This document shows, piece by piece, positions 53,020-63,622 of a stretch of DNA of 64,000 bases (positions are counted from its first letter, which is position 1; the number at the start of each line of letters is the position of its first letter). Source of the stretch: an uncultured SAR116 cluster alpha proteobacterium (GTDB lineage Bacteria > Pseudomonadota > Alphaproteobacteria > Puniceispirillales > Marisalimonadaceae); NCBI GenBank assembly GCA_902616615.1, contig CACMTN010000004.1, positions 49,543 through 113,542 on the forward strand, read 5' to 3'. Made by a program: the position numbers and the translations under genes. The notes beneath the pieces were generated by a model. The model ran no database searches. It saw only the letters and a program-made list of their open reading frames with translations, and was not told where the DNA came from.

Positions 53020-54435
53020 TTATAAAATAATTATAGCAGAAAGTCCTAAAAAGGTAAAAAAACCAATTACATCTGTAGCTGTTGTTAAAAAAACAGAACT
53101 TGATATTGCTGGATCTATTTTAAACTTCTCTAATGTAAGTGGAATAAGAGTTCCTAGAATACCTGCAAAGAGTAAATTAGCTACCATTGCTAAACCCATA
53201 ATAATAGCAATCAATTCGTCATCAAACCATAAGTATGCTAACAACGCTGATAGTAAAGCAAATAAAAACCCATTTAAAAGGCCTACCCAAGTTTCTTTAA
53301 GAACAAATTTTTGCAAATTGGTATAATTTAATTGTCGTGTTGCTAAGGCTCTCACCGCTACAGTCACAGTTTGAGTGCCTGCATTTCCTCCCATGGAAGC
53401 AACAATCGGCATCAGGACTGCTAAAGCAACCAACTTTTCAATTTCTTCTTGAAACAACCCTATAACTGAAGAAGCAAGAATTGCAGTAAGCATATTTAGT
53501 ATTAACCATGAAAAGCGACCTTTAACAGTTTCAATAAATGAAGAGCTTATTGACAAGTCGCTCACACCTGTCAAACCTTGGAGGTCTTCTTCGGCTTCTT
53601 CATTAATTACATCAACAATATCATCCACTATAATAACACCTAGAAGTCTGTTAATATTATCAATAACGGGCATATCAACTAGTCCATATTGTTGAAATAA
53701 CAATGCAACTTCCTCTTGATCGGTTTCAACATTTACACTTCTTGGGCTGGTTACCATTAAATCTTTTAATCTTACGGGTCTTTTTGCTGACAATAATCTA
53801 GCTAATGATATTACACCTAATAATCTATGAGCAGGATCAACTACATAGATTGAATAAAAACTTTCTTCTTCTTCTTGAGGCTTCGCTCTCATATGATCGA
53901 TGGTCTGACCTACAGTCCAATTACTAGGAAATGCAAGAAATTCTCTTTGCATTAATCTTCCAGCTGATTCTTCAGGAAATGAAAGAGCTTCTTCAACCAG
54001 TATTCTGTCAGCTTTAGGAAGTTGTTTAATAACTACCTTTCTTTCTTCTTCTTCAAGCTCTTGAAGAATATCAACTGCATCATCAGAATGTAAAATAGGT
54101 ATAGCTCGTGCAAGAGCTCTTGGCCCAATTATATCAATAACCTTTTCTTGAACATTTTGATCAAGATAAACTAAAACCTCTGGATCAAGTTCTTTGCCCA
54201 AAAGAGATATAGCCGCAACTAATTTTTCACCAGTTAATCTTTCTAGCATATCAGCTTGATCAGCTGGATGAAGTGGCGTAATTAATTTTACTAATTCTTG
54301 CTTGTTATTATTTTCTATTGAAATTGAAATTGCATTTTCAACTTCAGGAGTTAGACCATATAAACTTCTAAAGTTTGTTTCTGTTTTAGAAACATCTTCA
54401 ATTTCTAGATCGTTTTTATTTTCTTTTAGGTCCAT
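53020..54435 (-). CDS. mgtE: Magnesium transporter MgtE
   Basis: MgtE_N domain, CBS pair, ASMGGNAGTQTVTVAVRALAT. Confidence 0.96.
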   Translation of the reverse strand: MDLKENKNDLEIEDVSKTETNFRSLYGLTPEVENAISISIENNNKQELVKLITPLHPADQADMLERLTGEKLVAAISLLGKELDPEVLVYLDQNVQEKVIDIIGPRALARAIPILHSDDAVDILQELEEEERKVVIKQLPKADRILVEEALSFPEESAGRLMQREFLAFPSNWTVGQTIDHMRAKPQEEEESFYSIYVVDPAHRLLGVISLARLLSAKRPVRLKDLMVTSPRSVNVETDQEEVALLFQQYGLVDMPVIDNINRLLGVIIVDDIVDVINEEAEEDLQGLTGVSDLSISSSFIETVKGRFSWLILNMLTAILASSVIGLFQEEIEKLVALAVLMPIVASMGGNAGTQTVTVAVRALATRQLNYTNLQKFVLKETWVGLLNGFLFALLSALLAYLWFDDELIAIIMGLAMVANLLFAGILGTLIPLTLEKFKIDPAISSSVFLTTATDVIGFFTFLGLSAIIIL

Positions 54436-54495
54436 AATTATACCTTAGTTAAAATTTATTTCATATAATTTGAGCCTTAACTATACATAATTATA

Positions 54496-54876
54496 TTATT
54501 CATCATCTATCTCTTGAAAAACTTCTCTGATTAATCTCAAAGATTCTAATCCTGCAGGAGCTCCACAATAAATTGTAATCTGTAACACTACATCTCTTAT
54601 TTGCAATCTTGTAAGCCCATTATTTAAAGCACCTCTCACATGTAGTTTAAATTCATGTGATCTATTTAAAGCAGCAATCATACCTAAATTTACTAAAGAT
54701 CTATCTCTATCTGATAAATTTTCCTTATTCCACACTTCTCCCCATGCATACTCAGTAACTAATTTTTGCATGTCAGCACCCAACTCATCAGCTGATGCAA
54801 GAGCTTTATCAACATACTCATCACCTAGGACTTTTCTTCTTTTGGCTATACCTTTTTTAAAAATTTTACTTTCCAT
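54496..54876 (-). CDS. Carboxymuconolactone decarboxylase family protein
   Basis: RSLVNLGMIAALNRSHEFKLHVRGALNNGLTRLQIRDVVLQITIYCGAPAGLESLRL. Confidence 0.9.
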   Translation of the reverse strand: MESKIFKKGIAKRRKVLGDEYVDKALASADELGADMQKLVTEYAWGEVWNKENLSDRDRSLVNLGMIAALNRSHEFKLHVRGALNNGLTRLQIRDVVLQITIYCGAPAGLESLRLIREVFQEIDDE

Positions 54877-54886
54877 AATTTTACCT

Positions 54887-55684
54887 CTATAAAATTTGTT
54901 GACTTATTAAATTTAAACCACATAGGAAAAGAGCAGAATGGCTAATGTGATAAAATAATCTGTCCGATAATTTTTTATTCAAAAACTTACCTAAATAAAT
55001 ACCAATTGGTAATATTGGTAAAACCACAATACTCAATAATATACTTGTAGAAGTAAATAGTTGAAGATCAAAGAAAAAAGGTAATTTTGCTAAATTTATT
55101 ATTAAAAAATAAAAACTCATAGTGCCCACAAATAATTGTCTTTCGAGCCCCATTGGTAATAAAAAAATTTGAGCTGGAATACCTCCAGTTAGAGCCACAA
55201 AACTTGAAAAACCAGAAAAACCACACCAACCAATTGCTCTTGATAATAACAATTTGATATTTTCTGTTTTTTTAATTGTTTTATTTTGAAAAAAAATCTC
55301 CTTAAAATATCTAATTGAAGTAATTAGAGCAAGTACACCTATTAAAACTAAAATAAATTTATCCTCTAGATATTCAAAACATATCCAACCTAGTACTTGA
55401 CCTAGAAGCCCTCCAAGCACCATCAATTTTAAGATCTTTAATACAGGAAATTTTCTCCATGTGTATGCAACAAAAATATCTGTGATTAAATATAAGGGTA
55501 ACAAAATTGCGATCGCAAGTTTTGGCGGAAAAGCTAAAACCATCACAGGTAAACCCAAAGAGCCTAATGCCCCTCCAAATCCAGATTTTGATATCGCTAC
55601 AAGAATAACTGAAAGAATTGCAATAGGAATTAAAATCTCTAATTGATTTATAAGTTTTAAATTATTTAATGTTTCTTCAATCAA
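54887..55684 (-). CDS. TauE/SafE family permease
   Basis: Multi-TM; SKSGFGGALGSLGLPVMVLAFPPKLAIAILLPLYLITDIFVAYTWRK. Confidence 0.88.
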   Translation of the reverse strand: MIEETLNNLKLINQLEILIPIAILSVILVAISKSGFGGALGSLGLPVMVLAFPPKLAIAILLPLYLITDIFVAYTWRKFPVLKILKLMVLGGLLGQVLGWICFEYLEDKFILVLIGVLALITSIRYFKEIFFQNKTIKKTENIKLLLSRAIGWCGFSGFSSFVALTGGIPAQIFLLPMGLERQLFVGTMSFYFLIINLAKLPFFFDLQLFTSTSILLSIVVLPILPIGIYLGKFLNKKLSDRLFYHISHSALFLCGLNLISQQIL

Positions 55685-55778
55685 TTTATAATTCCACTTT
55701 GATTTATTTTTGATTTATAAGTATCAAGAATAAAAAAACAAATCATAATTTTAATTTATACTTTTTTGAGGAAATTTC

Positions 55779-56684
55779 ATGTCTATGAGACCAATTTTAA
55801 ATGAAAAAATTTCAAGATCCGTTCTTGAAGGTGCAGGCGTCAGATTGGATAGAGCTTTTGGATTTGGAGATACAAGTGAGTTTGATCCATTTCTATTATT
55901 AGATGATTTCAGAAATAATGATCCTAGAGATTATCAAATGGGTTTTCCTTGGCATCCTCATAGAGGAATAGAGACCATAACTTATATTTTAAAAGGTTCT
56001 GTAGAACACAAAGATAGTTTAGGAAACTCAGGAGAATTATCTGATGGTGATGTTCAATGGATGACAGCTGGTTCAGGAATACTTCACCAGGAAATGCCTA
56101 AAGGCAATATTAAAGGTGAAATGCATGGTTTTCAATTGTGGGCTAACTTACCTTCAAGCCTAAAAATGACAAACCCAAATTATCAGGATATTAAATCAGG
56201 AGAAATTAAAGTTATCAATGAGGATGATGGAACAATTATTAAAATTATAATTGGAGATTATAAAGGGTATAAGAGTATAATCAAAGGAATAGCTGCAAAC
56301 CCTCAATATTTTGACATTTATGTGCCTCCAAATAAAATTAAGAGTTTTCCTATTTCAACTTACGATAATTGTTTTGCATATATTTTTGAGGGTGCTGCAA
56401 AATTTGACTATTCTTCTGATCCTAGAGGAATTAGAATTGAGAAATCAATAAATAATAGAGAGTACACAATTAAGGATATGAGTGGTAACAAAACCTTAAT
56501 TACTTTTGATAAAGGTAATGAAGTGAAACTTTTATCGGGAAATAACGGTGTAAGATTTCTTTTAGTCTCTGGAAATCCAATTCAAGAACCTGTTGCCTGG
56601 CACGGACCAATTGTAATGAATACAAACGAAGAAATTGAGCAAGCTATTACCGAATTAAATAACGGAACTTTTATTAGGCAATAA
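55779..56684 (+). CDS. Pirin family protein
   Basis: FDPFLLLDDFRNNDPRDYQMGFPWHPHRGIETITYILKGSVEHKDSLGNSGELSDGDVQWMTAGSGILHQEMP. Confidence 0.96.
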   Translation: MSMRPILNEKISRSVLEGAGVRLDRAFGFGDTSEFDPFLLLDDFRNNDPRDYQMGFPWHPHRGIETITYILKGSVEHKDSLGNSGELSDGDVQWMTAGSGILHQEMPKGNIKGEMHGFQLWANLPSSLKMTNPNYQDIKSGEIKVINEDDGTIIKIIIGDYKGYKSIIKGIAANPQYFDIYVPPNKIKSFPISTYDNCFAYIFEGAAKFDYSSDPRGIRIEKSINNREYTIKDMSGNKTLITFDKGNEVKLLSGNNGVRFLLVSGNPIQEPVAWHGPIVMNTNEEIEQAITELNNGTFIRQ

Positions 56685-56697
56685 AGGAGTATAAAAA

Positions 56698-57618
56698 ATG
56701 AAAATAGCAGTAATTGGTACTGGTGCAATGGGATCGATATATGCATCTTTTCTTTCCAAAAATAATAATGAGGTTTTAGTAATTGATATATGGGAAGAAC
56801 ATCTTGAAGCTATAAAAAATAATGGATTAAGAGTGTCTGGTTTTAGTGGAGACAATGTTGTTAGAAATATTAATGTATCAAGTAATATTGAAGATGCGAA
56901 AGGGTATGAATTATTTATAATTGCAACAAAAGCTTCTGGTGTTGGCACAGTAGCGTCAAAGTTAAGTAAAATTACTAATGATGACTCTTTAATTTTGACT
57001 ATTCAAAATGGACTTGGTGCTGGAGAGAGAATTGCTAAGTATATGCCTACAAATAATATTCTTCTAGGTGTTGCCCAAGGTTTTGGAGCTGCAATGAAAG
57101 GTCCTGGACATGCACATCACAATAATATGAGCATGATTAGAATAGGTGAAATGAATGGAGGAATAACTCCAAGATTAGAAAAATTAGTAAATTTATGGAG
57201 TAATGCTGGTTTCAATGCAAAGGCATTTGCTGATATAGAACAATTAATATGGGAAAAGTTTATTTGTAATGTAGCATGGAGTGGTTCTTGCTCAATATTC
57301 AGAAAAACTCTCGGAGAAGTAATGAATAATGAATATATGTTTGACATAGCTAAAGGTTGTGCATTAGAAGCAAGAAAAATGGGTGATTTGAAAAAAGTTA
57401 ATTTTACGTTCGAAAATACAGTTGAGTACATTACAGAGTTTGGCAAAAATCTCCTTCACTCTAAACCTTCTATGCTTCAAGATATTGAAGCAAAAAAACT
57501 ATGCGAAATTGACGCAATTAATGGGATGGTAGTTACCTTGGGCGAAAAAAATAACATTAAAACACCATATAATTCTGTTGTAACCTCATTGATTAAAGCA
57601 CAAGAGCTAGAATACTAA
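56698..57618 (+). CDS. Ketopantoate reductase (PanE/ApbA) family
   Basis: KIAVIGTGAMGSIYASFLSKNNNEV; C-terminal KPSMLQDIEAKKLCEIDAINGMVV. Confidence 0.92.
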   Translation: MKIAVIGTGAMGSIYASFLSKNNNEVLVIDIWEEHLEAIKNNGLRVSGFSGDNVVRNINVSSNIEDAKGYELFIIATKASGVGTVASKLSKITNDDSLILTIQNGLGAGERIAKYMPTNNILLGVAQGFGAAMKGPGHAHHNNMSMIRIGEMNGGITPRLEKLVNLWSNAGFNAKAFADIEQLIWEKFICNVAWSGSCSIFRKTLGEVMNNEYMFDIAKGCALEARKMGDLKKVNFTFENTVEYITEFGKNLLHSKPSMLQDIEAKKLCEIDAINGMVVTLGEKNNIKTPYNSVVTSLIKAQELEY

Positions 57619-57775
57619 AAAAAGTTACTTTATTTGAATCTTGCTATAATTAGATATTTTAAATATAGTTAAGTGTTTATTAAGTTCATGAATGTATAAG
57701 CCATGTTTTTTAATAAATAATTACTAACAAGACACTCTTTATATTATTTATAATGGGTTAAGAGAAGGAAAAAAA

Positions 57776-57982
57776 ATGGCAACAGGAACAGTCAAATGGT
57801 TCAACCCCACCAAAGGTTATGGTTTCATAGAACCTGAAGGGGGAGATAAAGACGTATTTGTTCATATTAGCGCTGTGCAGGCTGCAGGAATGACTACACT
57901 TGAACCTGATCAAAAAATTGAATATGAACTTGAAGACGGCAAAGACGGTAAAGTTTCTGCTGGAAACCTAAAAGCTATCTAA
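57776..57982 (+). CDS. Cold-shock protein (CspA family)
   Basis: MATGTVKWFNPTKGYGFIEPEGGDKDVFVHISAVQAAG. Confidence 0.98.
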   Translation: MATGTVKWFNPTKGYGFIEPEGGDKDVFVHISAVQAAGMTTLEPDQKIEYELEDGKDGKVSAGNLKAI

Positions 57983-58030
57983 AATTTTAATATAATTTTA
58001 CTTTAAAATTCAATATAATTAACAATTAAT

Positions 58031-58042
58031 TGTACTAGTACA
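58031..58042. promoter_or_regulatory. Candidate TrpR operator overlapping the trpR start codon
   Basis: Perfect palindrome TGTACTAGTACA, containing the TrpR half-site core GTACTAG. Confidence 0.6.
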
Positions 58043-58335
58043 TGAATACAAATTTACTTGCCAAATTACTCGTAAACACAAATGATTTAAATAACATGAA
58101 GTTATTACTTAAAGCTATCTTTACAAGTAAGGAATTAAAGGAGTTTGATAATCGTTTAAAAATATTTCAATTGCTAATGCAAGGAAAAAAACATAGAGAA
58201 ATATCTGAAAATTTAAATGTAGGAATAGCTACGGTTACAAGAGGCTCTTCAGCATTTGAAAAAGAGGAAATTTTTAAAATTAAAACAAACATAATAGATA
58301 TTTTAAGATCAAAAAAATTGGATAATGACAAGTAA
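58042..58335 (+). CDS. trpR: TrpR-like Trp repressor
   Basis: HTH LMQGKKHREISENLNVGIATVTRGSSAFEK ~ TrpR [30 protein letters not shown]; upstream of trpE/G. Confidence 0.9.
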   Translation: MNTNLLAKLLVNTNDLNNMKLLLKAIFTSKELKEFDNRLKIFQLLMQGKKHREISENLNVGIATVTRGSSAFEKEEIFKIKTNIIDILRSKKLDNDK

Positions 58336-59728
58336 AAAAGAACAAAAAAAAATTAATATTAATGGAAAACCTAAATATATTAATTTAGGCACCGATTATA
58401 ATTTTTTTGAATTATTCCAAAAAATCCAATTAAATTTTGTAAATTGTTTCTTATTTGAATCCCTGGGAGAAGAAAGTAACATTTCTCGATATCATATAAT
58501 CGGTTTTGATCCAAAATATATCATATCTTCTGAAAATGATTATGAACTAAGAATTAATTGTCCCACAAGTGGTGAAACTGAAACAATTACTTGTAATAAT
58601 CCATATTACAAATTAAGAGATATTATTCCTCAAAATGTTATTTCAAGAAAATATGCAGGTGGATTAGTAGGTTATATAAGTTATGACAGTATTAACTACT
58701 TTGAGAGTAACTTAAACATAAAAAAACATCCCAAGTTTGAATCTTTCAAGTTCGGAGTGTTTCTTGATGGTCTTATTTATGATCAAATGACTGGGGAAGT
58801 ATTTTATTATTATTATGAAGAAAATAAAATCGAGAAAATAAAAAATATCATCAAGCAAAAACGTAAAAAAAGTTTAAATATTAAATGTAAGTTTTTAAAT
58901 GATTCTATGACAAAGGATCAACATAAAAAAACTGTATTAAAAATCAAAGAAGATATAAAGAATGGATTAATTTTTCAATGTGAAGTTGGATTTAAAAGTC
59001 ATTATGAAATCAAAGGAGATCAAACAGCAATTTACGAAAAATTAAGAAACTTGAACCCTTCCCCACATATGTACTTTATGAAATTTTGTGATCAAATAAT
59101 AATTGGTGCATCTCCAGAACTACTCTTTAGACTAAGAAATGGTGAAATGGAAACATTTCCTTTAGCTGGAACAACAAAAAGAGGAAAAGATAAAATTGAA
59201 GATCTTAAACTAGCAAGAGAGTTATTAAACGATAAAAAAGAAATTGCAGAACACAATATGCTAGTGGATTTGCACAGAAATGATTTAGGAAGAGTAGCTA
59301 AATTTGGCACTGTCAAAGTTAGAAACTTAATGGATATTAAAAAATATTCACACGTTCAACATATCTCATCAGAAATTGCTGGCATAATAAGTGAAGAAGA
59401 AGATATGTTTTCTGCACTAGCATCAAATTTCCCCGCAGGAACCTTGTCTGGAGCTCCAAAAATTGAAGCAATGAAAATAATTAATGAAATAGAAGAAGAA
59501 GGAAGAGGACCTTACGGAGGTGCAATAGGACAATTTGGATTTAATGGTGATTGTACATTTGCAATACCAATTAGATCAATTTTTATAACAGGCGAACAAG
59601 CTTATGCCCAGACATGTGGTGGTAATGTATATGACTCTGATCCTGATAAAGAATATTTGGAAATAGAAAGAAAACTAGCTGCAATGAAGACAGTACTAGC
59701 TTCATTTGAAGAAAAGGAAATTAAATGA
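58325..59728 (+). CDS. trpE: Anthranilate synthase component I
   Basis: FPLAGTTKRGKD, HNMLVDLHRNDLGRVAKFGTVKV, FPAGTLSGAPKIEAMKII. Confidence 0.95.
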   Translation: MTSKKEQKKININGKPKYINLGTDYNFFELFQKIQLNFVNCFLFESLGEESNISRYHIIGFDPKYIISSENDYELRINCPTSGETETITCNNPYYKLRDIIPQNVISRKYAGGLVGYISYDSINYFESNLNIKKHPKFESFKFGVFLDGLIYDQMTGEVFYYYYEENKIEKIKNIIKQKRKKSLNIKCKFLNDSMTKDQHKKTVLKIKEDIKNGLIFQCEVGFKSHYEIKGDQTAIYEKLRNLNPSPHMYFMKFCDQIIIGASPELLFRLRNGEMETFPLAGTTKRGKDKIEDLKLARELLNDKKEIAEHNMLVDLHRNDLGRVAKFGTVKVRNLMDIKKYSHVQHISSEIAGIISEEEDMFSALASNFPAGTLSGAPKIEAMKIINEIEEEGRGPYGGAIGQFGFNGDCTFAIPIRSIFITGEQAYAQTCGGNVYDSDPDKEYLEIERKLAAMKTVLASFEEKEIK

Positions 59729-60387
59729 AAGTTTTAATAATTGACAATTATGACTCTTTTACTTTTAACCTTTATCAATATTGTGGTGAAATTTTAAATA
59801 AAAGAACATTATCTGGCCAAAATGAAATAATTGTTAAAAGAAATAATGAAATAACAGTAAAAAATTTAGAAAATTATAATCCTGATAAAATAATTATATC
59901 GCCGGGCCCAGGTTCTCCAGACAAAAAAGAATATTTTGGTAATTGCCAGGATATTATTCTTAAATTAGGAAAATCAATTCCTATTTTAGGAATATGCCTT
60001 GGAATGCAAGGGATAGTTCATTCTTTTGGGGGCAAAATAATACATGCAAAAGAACCTATGCATGGAAAAATTTCTTTCTTATTACATGATGAAAAAGCTA
60101 TATATGAAAACATACCCCAAAATATTGAAATTATGCGATATCATTCTTTGGTAGTTGACATTGAAACTTTACCTGATTGTTTTGACATAAATGGAATTTC
60201 ACAAGAAAATGATAATGAAAACAATATACTGGAAATAAAACAAATCACTCCTAATTGTGAAATCATGGCAATATCTCACAAAATCTACCCAATTTATGGT
60301 ATACAATACCATCCAGAGTCATTTGGCAGTGAAGGTGGAATAGAAATATTACAAAATTTTTTATTTAATGATAATGGTACTATATGA
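59725..60387 (+). CDS. trpG: Anthranilate synthase component II
   Basis: LIIDNYDSFTFNLYQYCGE, IISPGPGSPD, ILGICLGMQGIVHSFGG, IQYHPESFGSEGG. Confidence 0.95.
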   Translation: MKVLIIDNYDSFTFNLYQYCGEILNKRTLSGQNEIIVKRNNEITVKNLENYNPDKIIISPGPGSPDKKEYFGNCQDIILKLGKSIPILGICLGMQGIVHSFGGKIIHAKEPMHGKISFLLHDEKAIYENIPQNIEIMRYHSLVVDIETLPDCFDINGISQENDNENNILEIKQITPNCEIMAISHKIYPIYGIQYHPESFGSEGGIEILQNFLFNDNGTI

Positions 60388-61358
60388 AGACAAAAGTAAT
60401 TAAGATTTATGAACCTGGTTCAGTAGATGTTCTTAAAATTGAAGAAGTTGAAATTGATAAACCAGGTTTAAATGAGGTTTTAATTGAACACCTATATGCA
60501 GGACTAAATTTCATAGATATAAATCAAAGAAGAGGCACCTATCCACTTAAAACTCTTCCTCAAATTATGGGGATGGAAGCCTCCGGCATCATTAAAGAAG
60601 TAGGACAAAATGTATCAAAATTTAAAATTGGAGACAAAGTAACTCATTGTATGAATCTTGGATCCTACTCAAAATTTATGATATTGAATCAGAATAGAGT
60701 TATTAAACTAAAAAATAACATTGATTTAAGTATTGCTGCGGCCTCAACTTTACAAGGACTAACAGCACAATATCTTATAAACCACTCTTACAAATTAAAG
60801 CCTAACAATACTGTTTTAATTCACGCTATTGCTGGGGGGGTGGGACAAATACTGTGTCAATGGGCAAAAAATATTGGAGCTTACGTAATTGGTACAGTCA
60901 GCAATCCACATAAAGAGAAAATAGCTAAAATAAACGGATGTGATTTTATAATAAATTATACTGAAAATAATTTTGTTGAGAAAATTACAGAAATCACTGA
61001 AACGAAAGGTGTTGATGTTATTTATGATTCTATTGGGAAAGATACTTTTTTAAAAGGAATTAAATGTTTGGCACCAAAAGGTAGAATAGTAAGTTTTGGT
61101 GTTTCATCAGGACCAATAGAACCAATTAACATTAATTTATTGAGATCATTTTCTGGTTCAATTGCAACTGGAGGGCTGAACACATACATAAAAGACAGTA
61201 ATGAAATGCAGAGTAATGCTGACGCATTTTTTGAGTTGATTTTAAAAAAAGAAATAGATATCGACATTACAAACGAATTTAATATTGAAGATATTCAAAA
61301 AGCTCAATTGAGCTTAGAAAGCAGACAAACAACTGGATCAGTAATTCTTAAATTTTAA
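60384..61358 (+). CDS. NADPH:quinone oxidoreductase-like (zeta-crystallin MDR family)
   Basis: GVDVIYDSIGKDTF, AGLNFIDINQRRGTYPLKTLPQIMGMEASGII, IHAIAGGVGQILCQWAK. Confidence 0.93.
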   Translation: MKTKVIKIYEPGSVDVLKIEEVEIDKPGLNEVLIEHLYAGLNFIDINQRRGTYPLKTLPQIMGMEASGIIKEVGQNVSKFKIGDKVTHCMNLGSYSKFMILNQNRVIKLKNNIDLSIAAASTLQGLTAQYLINHSYKLKPNNTVLIHAIAGGVGQILCQWAKNIGAYVIGTVSNPHKEKIAKINGCDFIINYTENNFVEKITEITETKGVDVIYDSIGKDTFLKGIKCLAPKGRIVSFGVSSGPIEPININLLRSFSGSIATGGLNTYIKDSNEMQSNADAFFELILKKEIDIDITNEFNIEDIQKAQLSLESRQTTGSVILKF

Positions 61359-61424
61359 ATTTTTTACTTTATATAGTTATATAATTAAATATTATATGTT
61401 CGTAAATATGGAGTTGATACTCAG

Positions 61425-62528
61425 TTGCTTAATCTTGGATTATTTATGATGCCACTTCACCCTGCTGAAAAAGACGTTGGGGTTTCCTATGAAGAGGATA
61501 GACAATTAGTTCTTTTAGCAGATAAGCTTAATTATAAAGAGGCCTGGATGGGTGAACATTATAGTTCAACTGCTGAACCTGTTACTTCACCTTTAATTTT
61601 TAATGCTTCATTAATATCAGAGACAAAAAACATTAAATTTGGATCAGGAGTTATCTCTTTACCACAACAACATCCTGCTGTTATTGCTGGACAAGTAAGT
61701 TTATTAGATCATCTGTCTAAAGGCAGGGTCATTATGGGGGTTGGTGCTGGCGGGTTGGTTAGCGATTGGGAATTATTTGGCAATGAAGATGGTCGCAAAC
61801 GTGCAATTACTATGATTGAATCAGTGGAAGCAATTTTAGAGTTTTGGAAAGATAACGAAAGTTACAATTATAAGGGTGAGTTTCTAGACATATCATTGAA
61901 TAAAAATATTGTATCTGAACTTGGAATAGGAAAGTTTGTTAAACCATTTCAAAACCCACATCCAGAAATTGCAGTTTCTTTAAAGAATCCAAATTCTATG
62001 ACAGCAAAACTTGCCGGTGAAAAAGGATGGATCCCAATTTCAGGAAATTTTATTGATGGAAAAGATATAGCTACCCACTGGCCTACTTATCTTGAAGGGG
62101 CTGAAAAAGCTGGAAAAAAACCATTATTTGATAAATGGAGAGTTGGCAGAAGTATCCTAATAACAAATTCTAATCAAGAAGCTGATGAAATTCTTAATGA
62201 TCCAAACGGTGTTTTTTCAAACTACTTTCTTTATTTAAATACAGTTTCAAAACTTGCATCAGGTACCTTAAGTAAAGACATTAATATAAAAAGTGAACTC
62301 CCTGATGCTATGAAAAAAGCTAAAGATTTAATAATAATTGGCGATCAATCTACAGTTATAGATAAATTAATTGAATTTATAGATATTGTTGGACCTTTTG
62401 GAACACTTTTAATTACAGGTCATGATTTTGGTAATTCCAGAAAACTATGGGAAAGTTCATTCACTAAAATGTCAGAAAGTGTTGAACCTATATTAAGTAA
62501 GTATTTAAAACAGAAATTTGCAGCTTAA
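61425..62528 (+). CDS. LLM-class (luciferase-like) flavin-dependent oxidoreductase (TTG start)
   Basis: FMMPLHPAEKDVGVSYEEDRQLVLLADKLNYKEAWMGEHYSSTAEPVTSPLIFNASLISETKNIKFGSGVISLPQQHPAVIAGQVSLLDHLSKGRVIMGVGAGG. Confidence 0.94.
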   Translation: MLNLGLFMMPLHPAEKDVGVSYEEDRQLVLLADKLNYKEAWMGEHYSSTAEPVTSPLIFNASLISETKNIKFGSGVISLPQQHPAVIAGQVSLLDHLSKGRVIMGVGAGGLVSDWELFGNEDGRKRAITMIESVEAILEFWKDNESYNYKGEFLDISLNKNIVSELGIGKFVKPFQNPHPEIAVSLKNPNSMTAKLAGEKGWIPISGNFIDGKDIATHWPTYLEGAEKAGKKPLFDKWRVGRSILITNSNQEADEILNDPNGVFSNYFLYLNTVSKLASGTLSKDINIKSELPDAMKKAKDLIIIGDQSTVIDKLIEFIDIVGPFGTLLITGHDFGNSRKLWESSFTKMSESVEPILSKYLKQKFAA

Positions 62529-62531
62529 TAG

Positions 62532-63002
62532 TTATTTTGGCATCATTTTCTGGAATGGAAATCTATAAGTTTTTAGAGTAAATTCGTTGTTTCTGGATCT
62601 TTTGTCTTGATCTTCTTTTACAATTTCACCCATTTGAGGAACACCAGATCTTTCTGCGTTTCTTTTCGCTTGATCTAGTGCTTCTTCGTTTTCTTCTGTA
62701 TATGGAAATTTAAACAGCTTATTTATACCATCTTTAATAGCCCATAAAATAATAAATCTATCTCCTTGTTCATATACTACTGCATGATGTTCATAAACAA
62801 ATTGTTCAGGAGGTCTATCAAACATAGGTCGCCCAATGAACTCATGATTGGTATAAAAACTAAGCCAAATTGCTATAAAAATTATTGGAACAGTAAAAAA
62901 TCTTTGCCATATATTTTTAGTGAAAAAAGGTAGACAACAAATGGCCCCTGCAAATGACCAAATAAGCATTAACTGACCTGAGCTTATTGTGAAATCAATC
63001 AT
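62532..63002 (-). CDS. Small membrane protein of the ExbB/MotA-like operon, function unknown
   Basis: Two hydrophobic N-terminal helices; overlaps the next gene by 1 nt. Confidence 0.7.
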   Translation of the reverse strand: MIDFTISSGQLMLIWSFAGAICCLPFFTKNIWQRFFTVPIIFIAIWLSFYTNHEFIGRPMFDRPPEQFVYEHHAVVYEQGDRFIILWAIKDGINKLFKFPYTEENEEALDQAKRNAERSGVPQMGEIVKEDQDKRSRNNEFTLKTYRFPFQKMMPK

Positions 63003-63622
63003 TATACCCCACTCTTCTTTCTAATGACCTCACCATCAATTATAAGCTCATTTGTTGGATCTACATGAACTATGCCGTTATAATCAACTCTAAATTTAAA
63101 TGCAGGAAGTTCTTGCCCTTCTGCGCTAAAAAATAATTTTTTTGTGTATTCTTCTTTATATGGATTTACCTTAAGTAATTTTACAGTAGCATGCGTGAGT
63201 GGAGCAGGAAATTTTCTAGCATTATAAAAATGTATTGTTACAAGATACGATCTTGCTTCAGGAGTCCTGATTGCAACTACTTCCCGATTTTCTTTTAAAT
63301 AAACAGTTTTACCATTCTGATCTACATAAGTATCATTTACAGTTCCTAAATCATCTCTTTCTAAATGAATTAGAGCATCATCAGGTCTTCTAAAACTAAC
63401 AATATGTCCCATATTATCTTTAACCCAAATATCAAGATCGAATGGTTTCTCTCCATCCCATTCTAATTCTATAAAATACTCAGCTTTTGGTTTTATGGTC
63501 TCTTTCTTTGCAACTGGGTTAATTAATAAAAAAGCCAGCATAAAAAGAAAAACAAAGCCTATGAGCATATTGAATAAAAGGTCAATGAAGCCAAAAGATG
63601 ATCTATATCTTGGATCACTCAT
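63002..63622 (-). CDS. MotB/ExbD-like single-TM protein with atypical C-terminal beta-rich domain
   Basis: SSFGFIDLLFNMLIGFVFLFMLAFLLINPVAKKE (stator B-subunit-like TM with Asp), then FIELEWDGEKPFDLDIWVKDNMGHIVSFRRPDD. Confidence 0.6.
   Translation of the reverse strand: MSDPRYRSSFGFIDLLFNMLIGFVFLFMLAFLLINPVAKKETIKPKAEYFIELEWDGEKPFDLDIWVKDNMGHIVSFRRPDDALIHLERDDLGTVNDTYVDQNGKTVYLKENREVVAIRTPEARSYLVTIHFYNARKFPAPLTHATVKLLKVNPYKEEYTKKLFFSAEGQELPAFKFRVDYNGIVHVDPTNELIIDGEVIRKKSGV

Noticed and set aside
57619-57775. Long cspA 5' UTR as an RNA thermosensor
   Set aside because: Cold-shock leaders often behave this way, but I could not support a specific structure in this AT-rich leader by eye.
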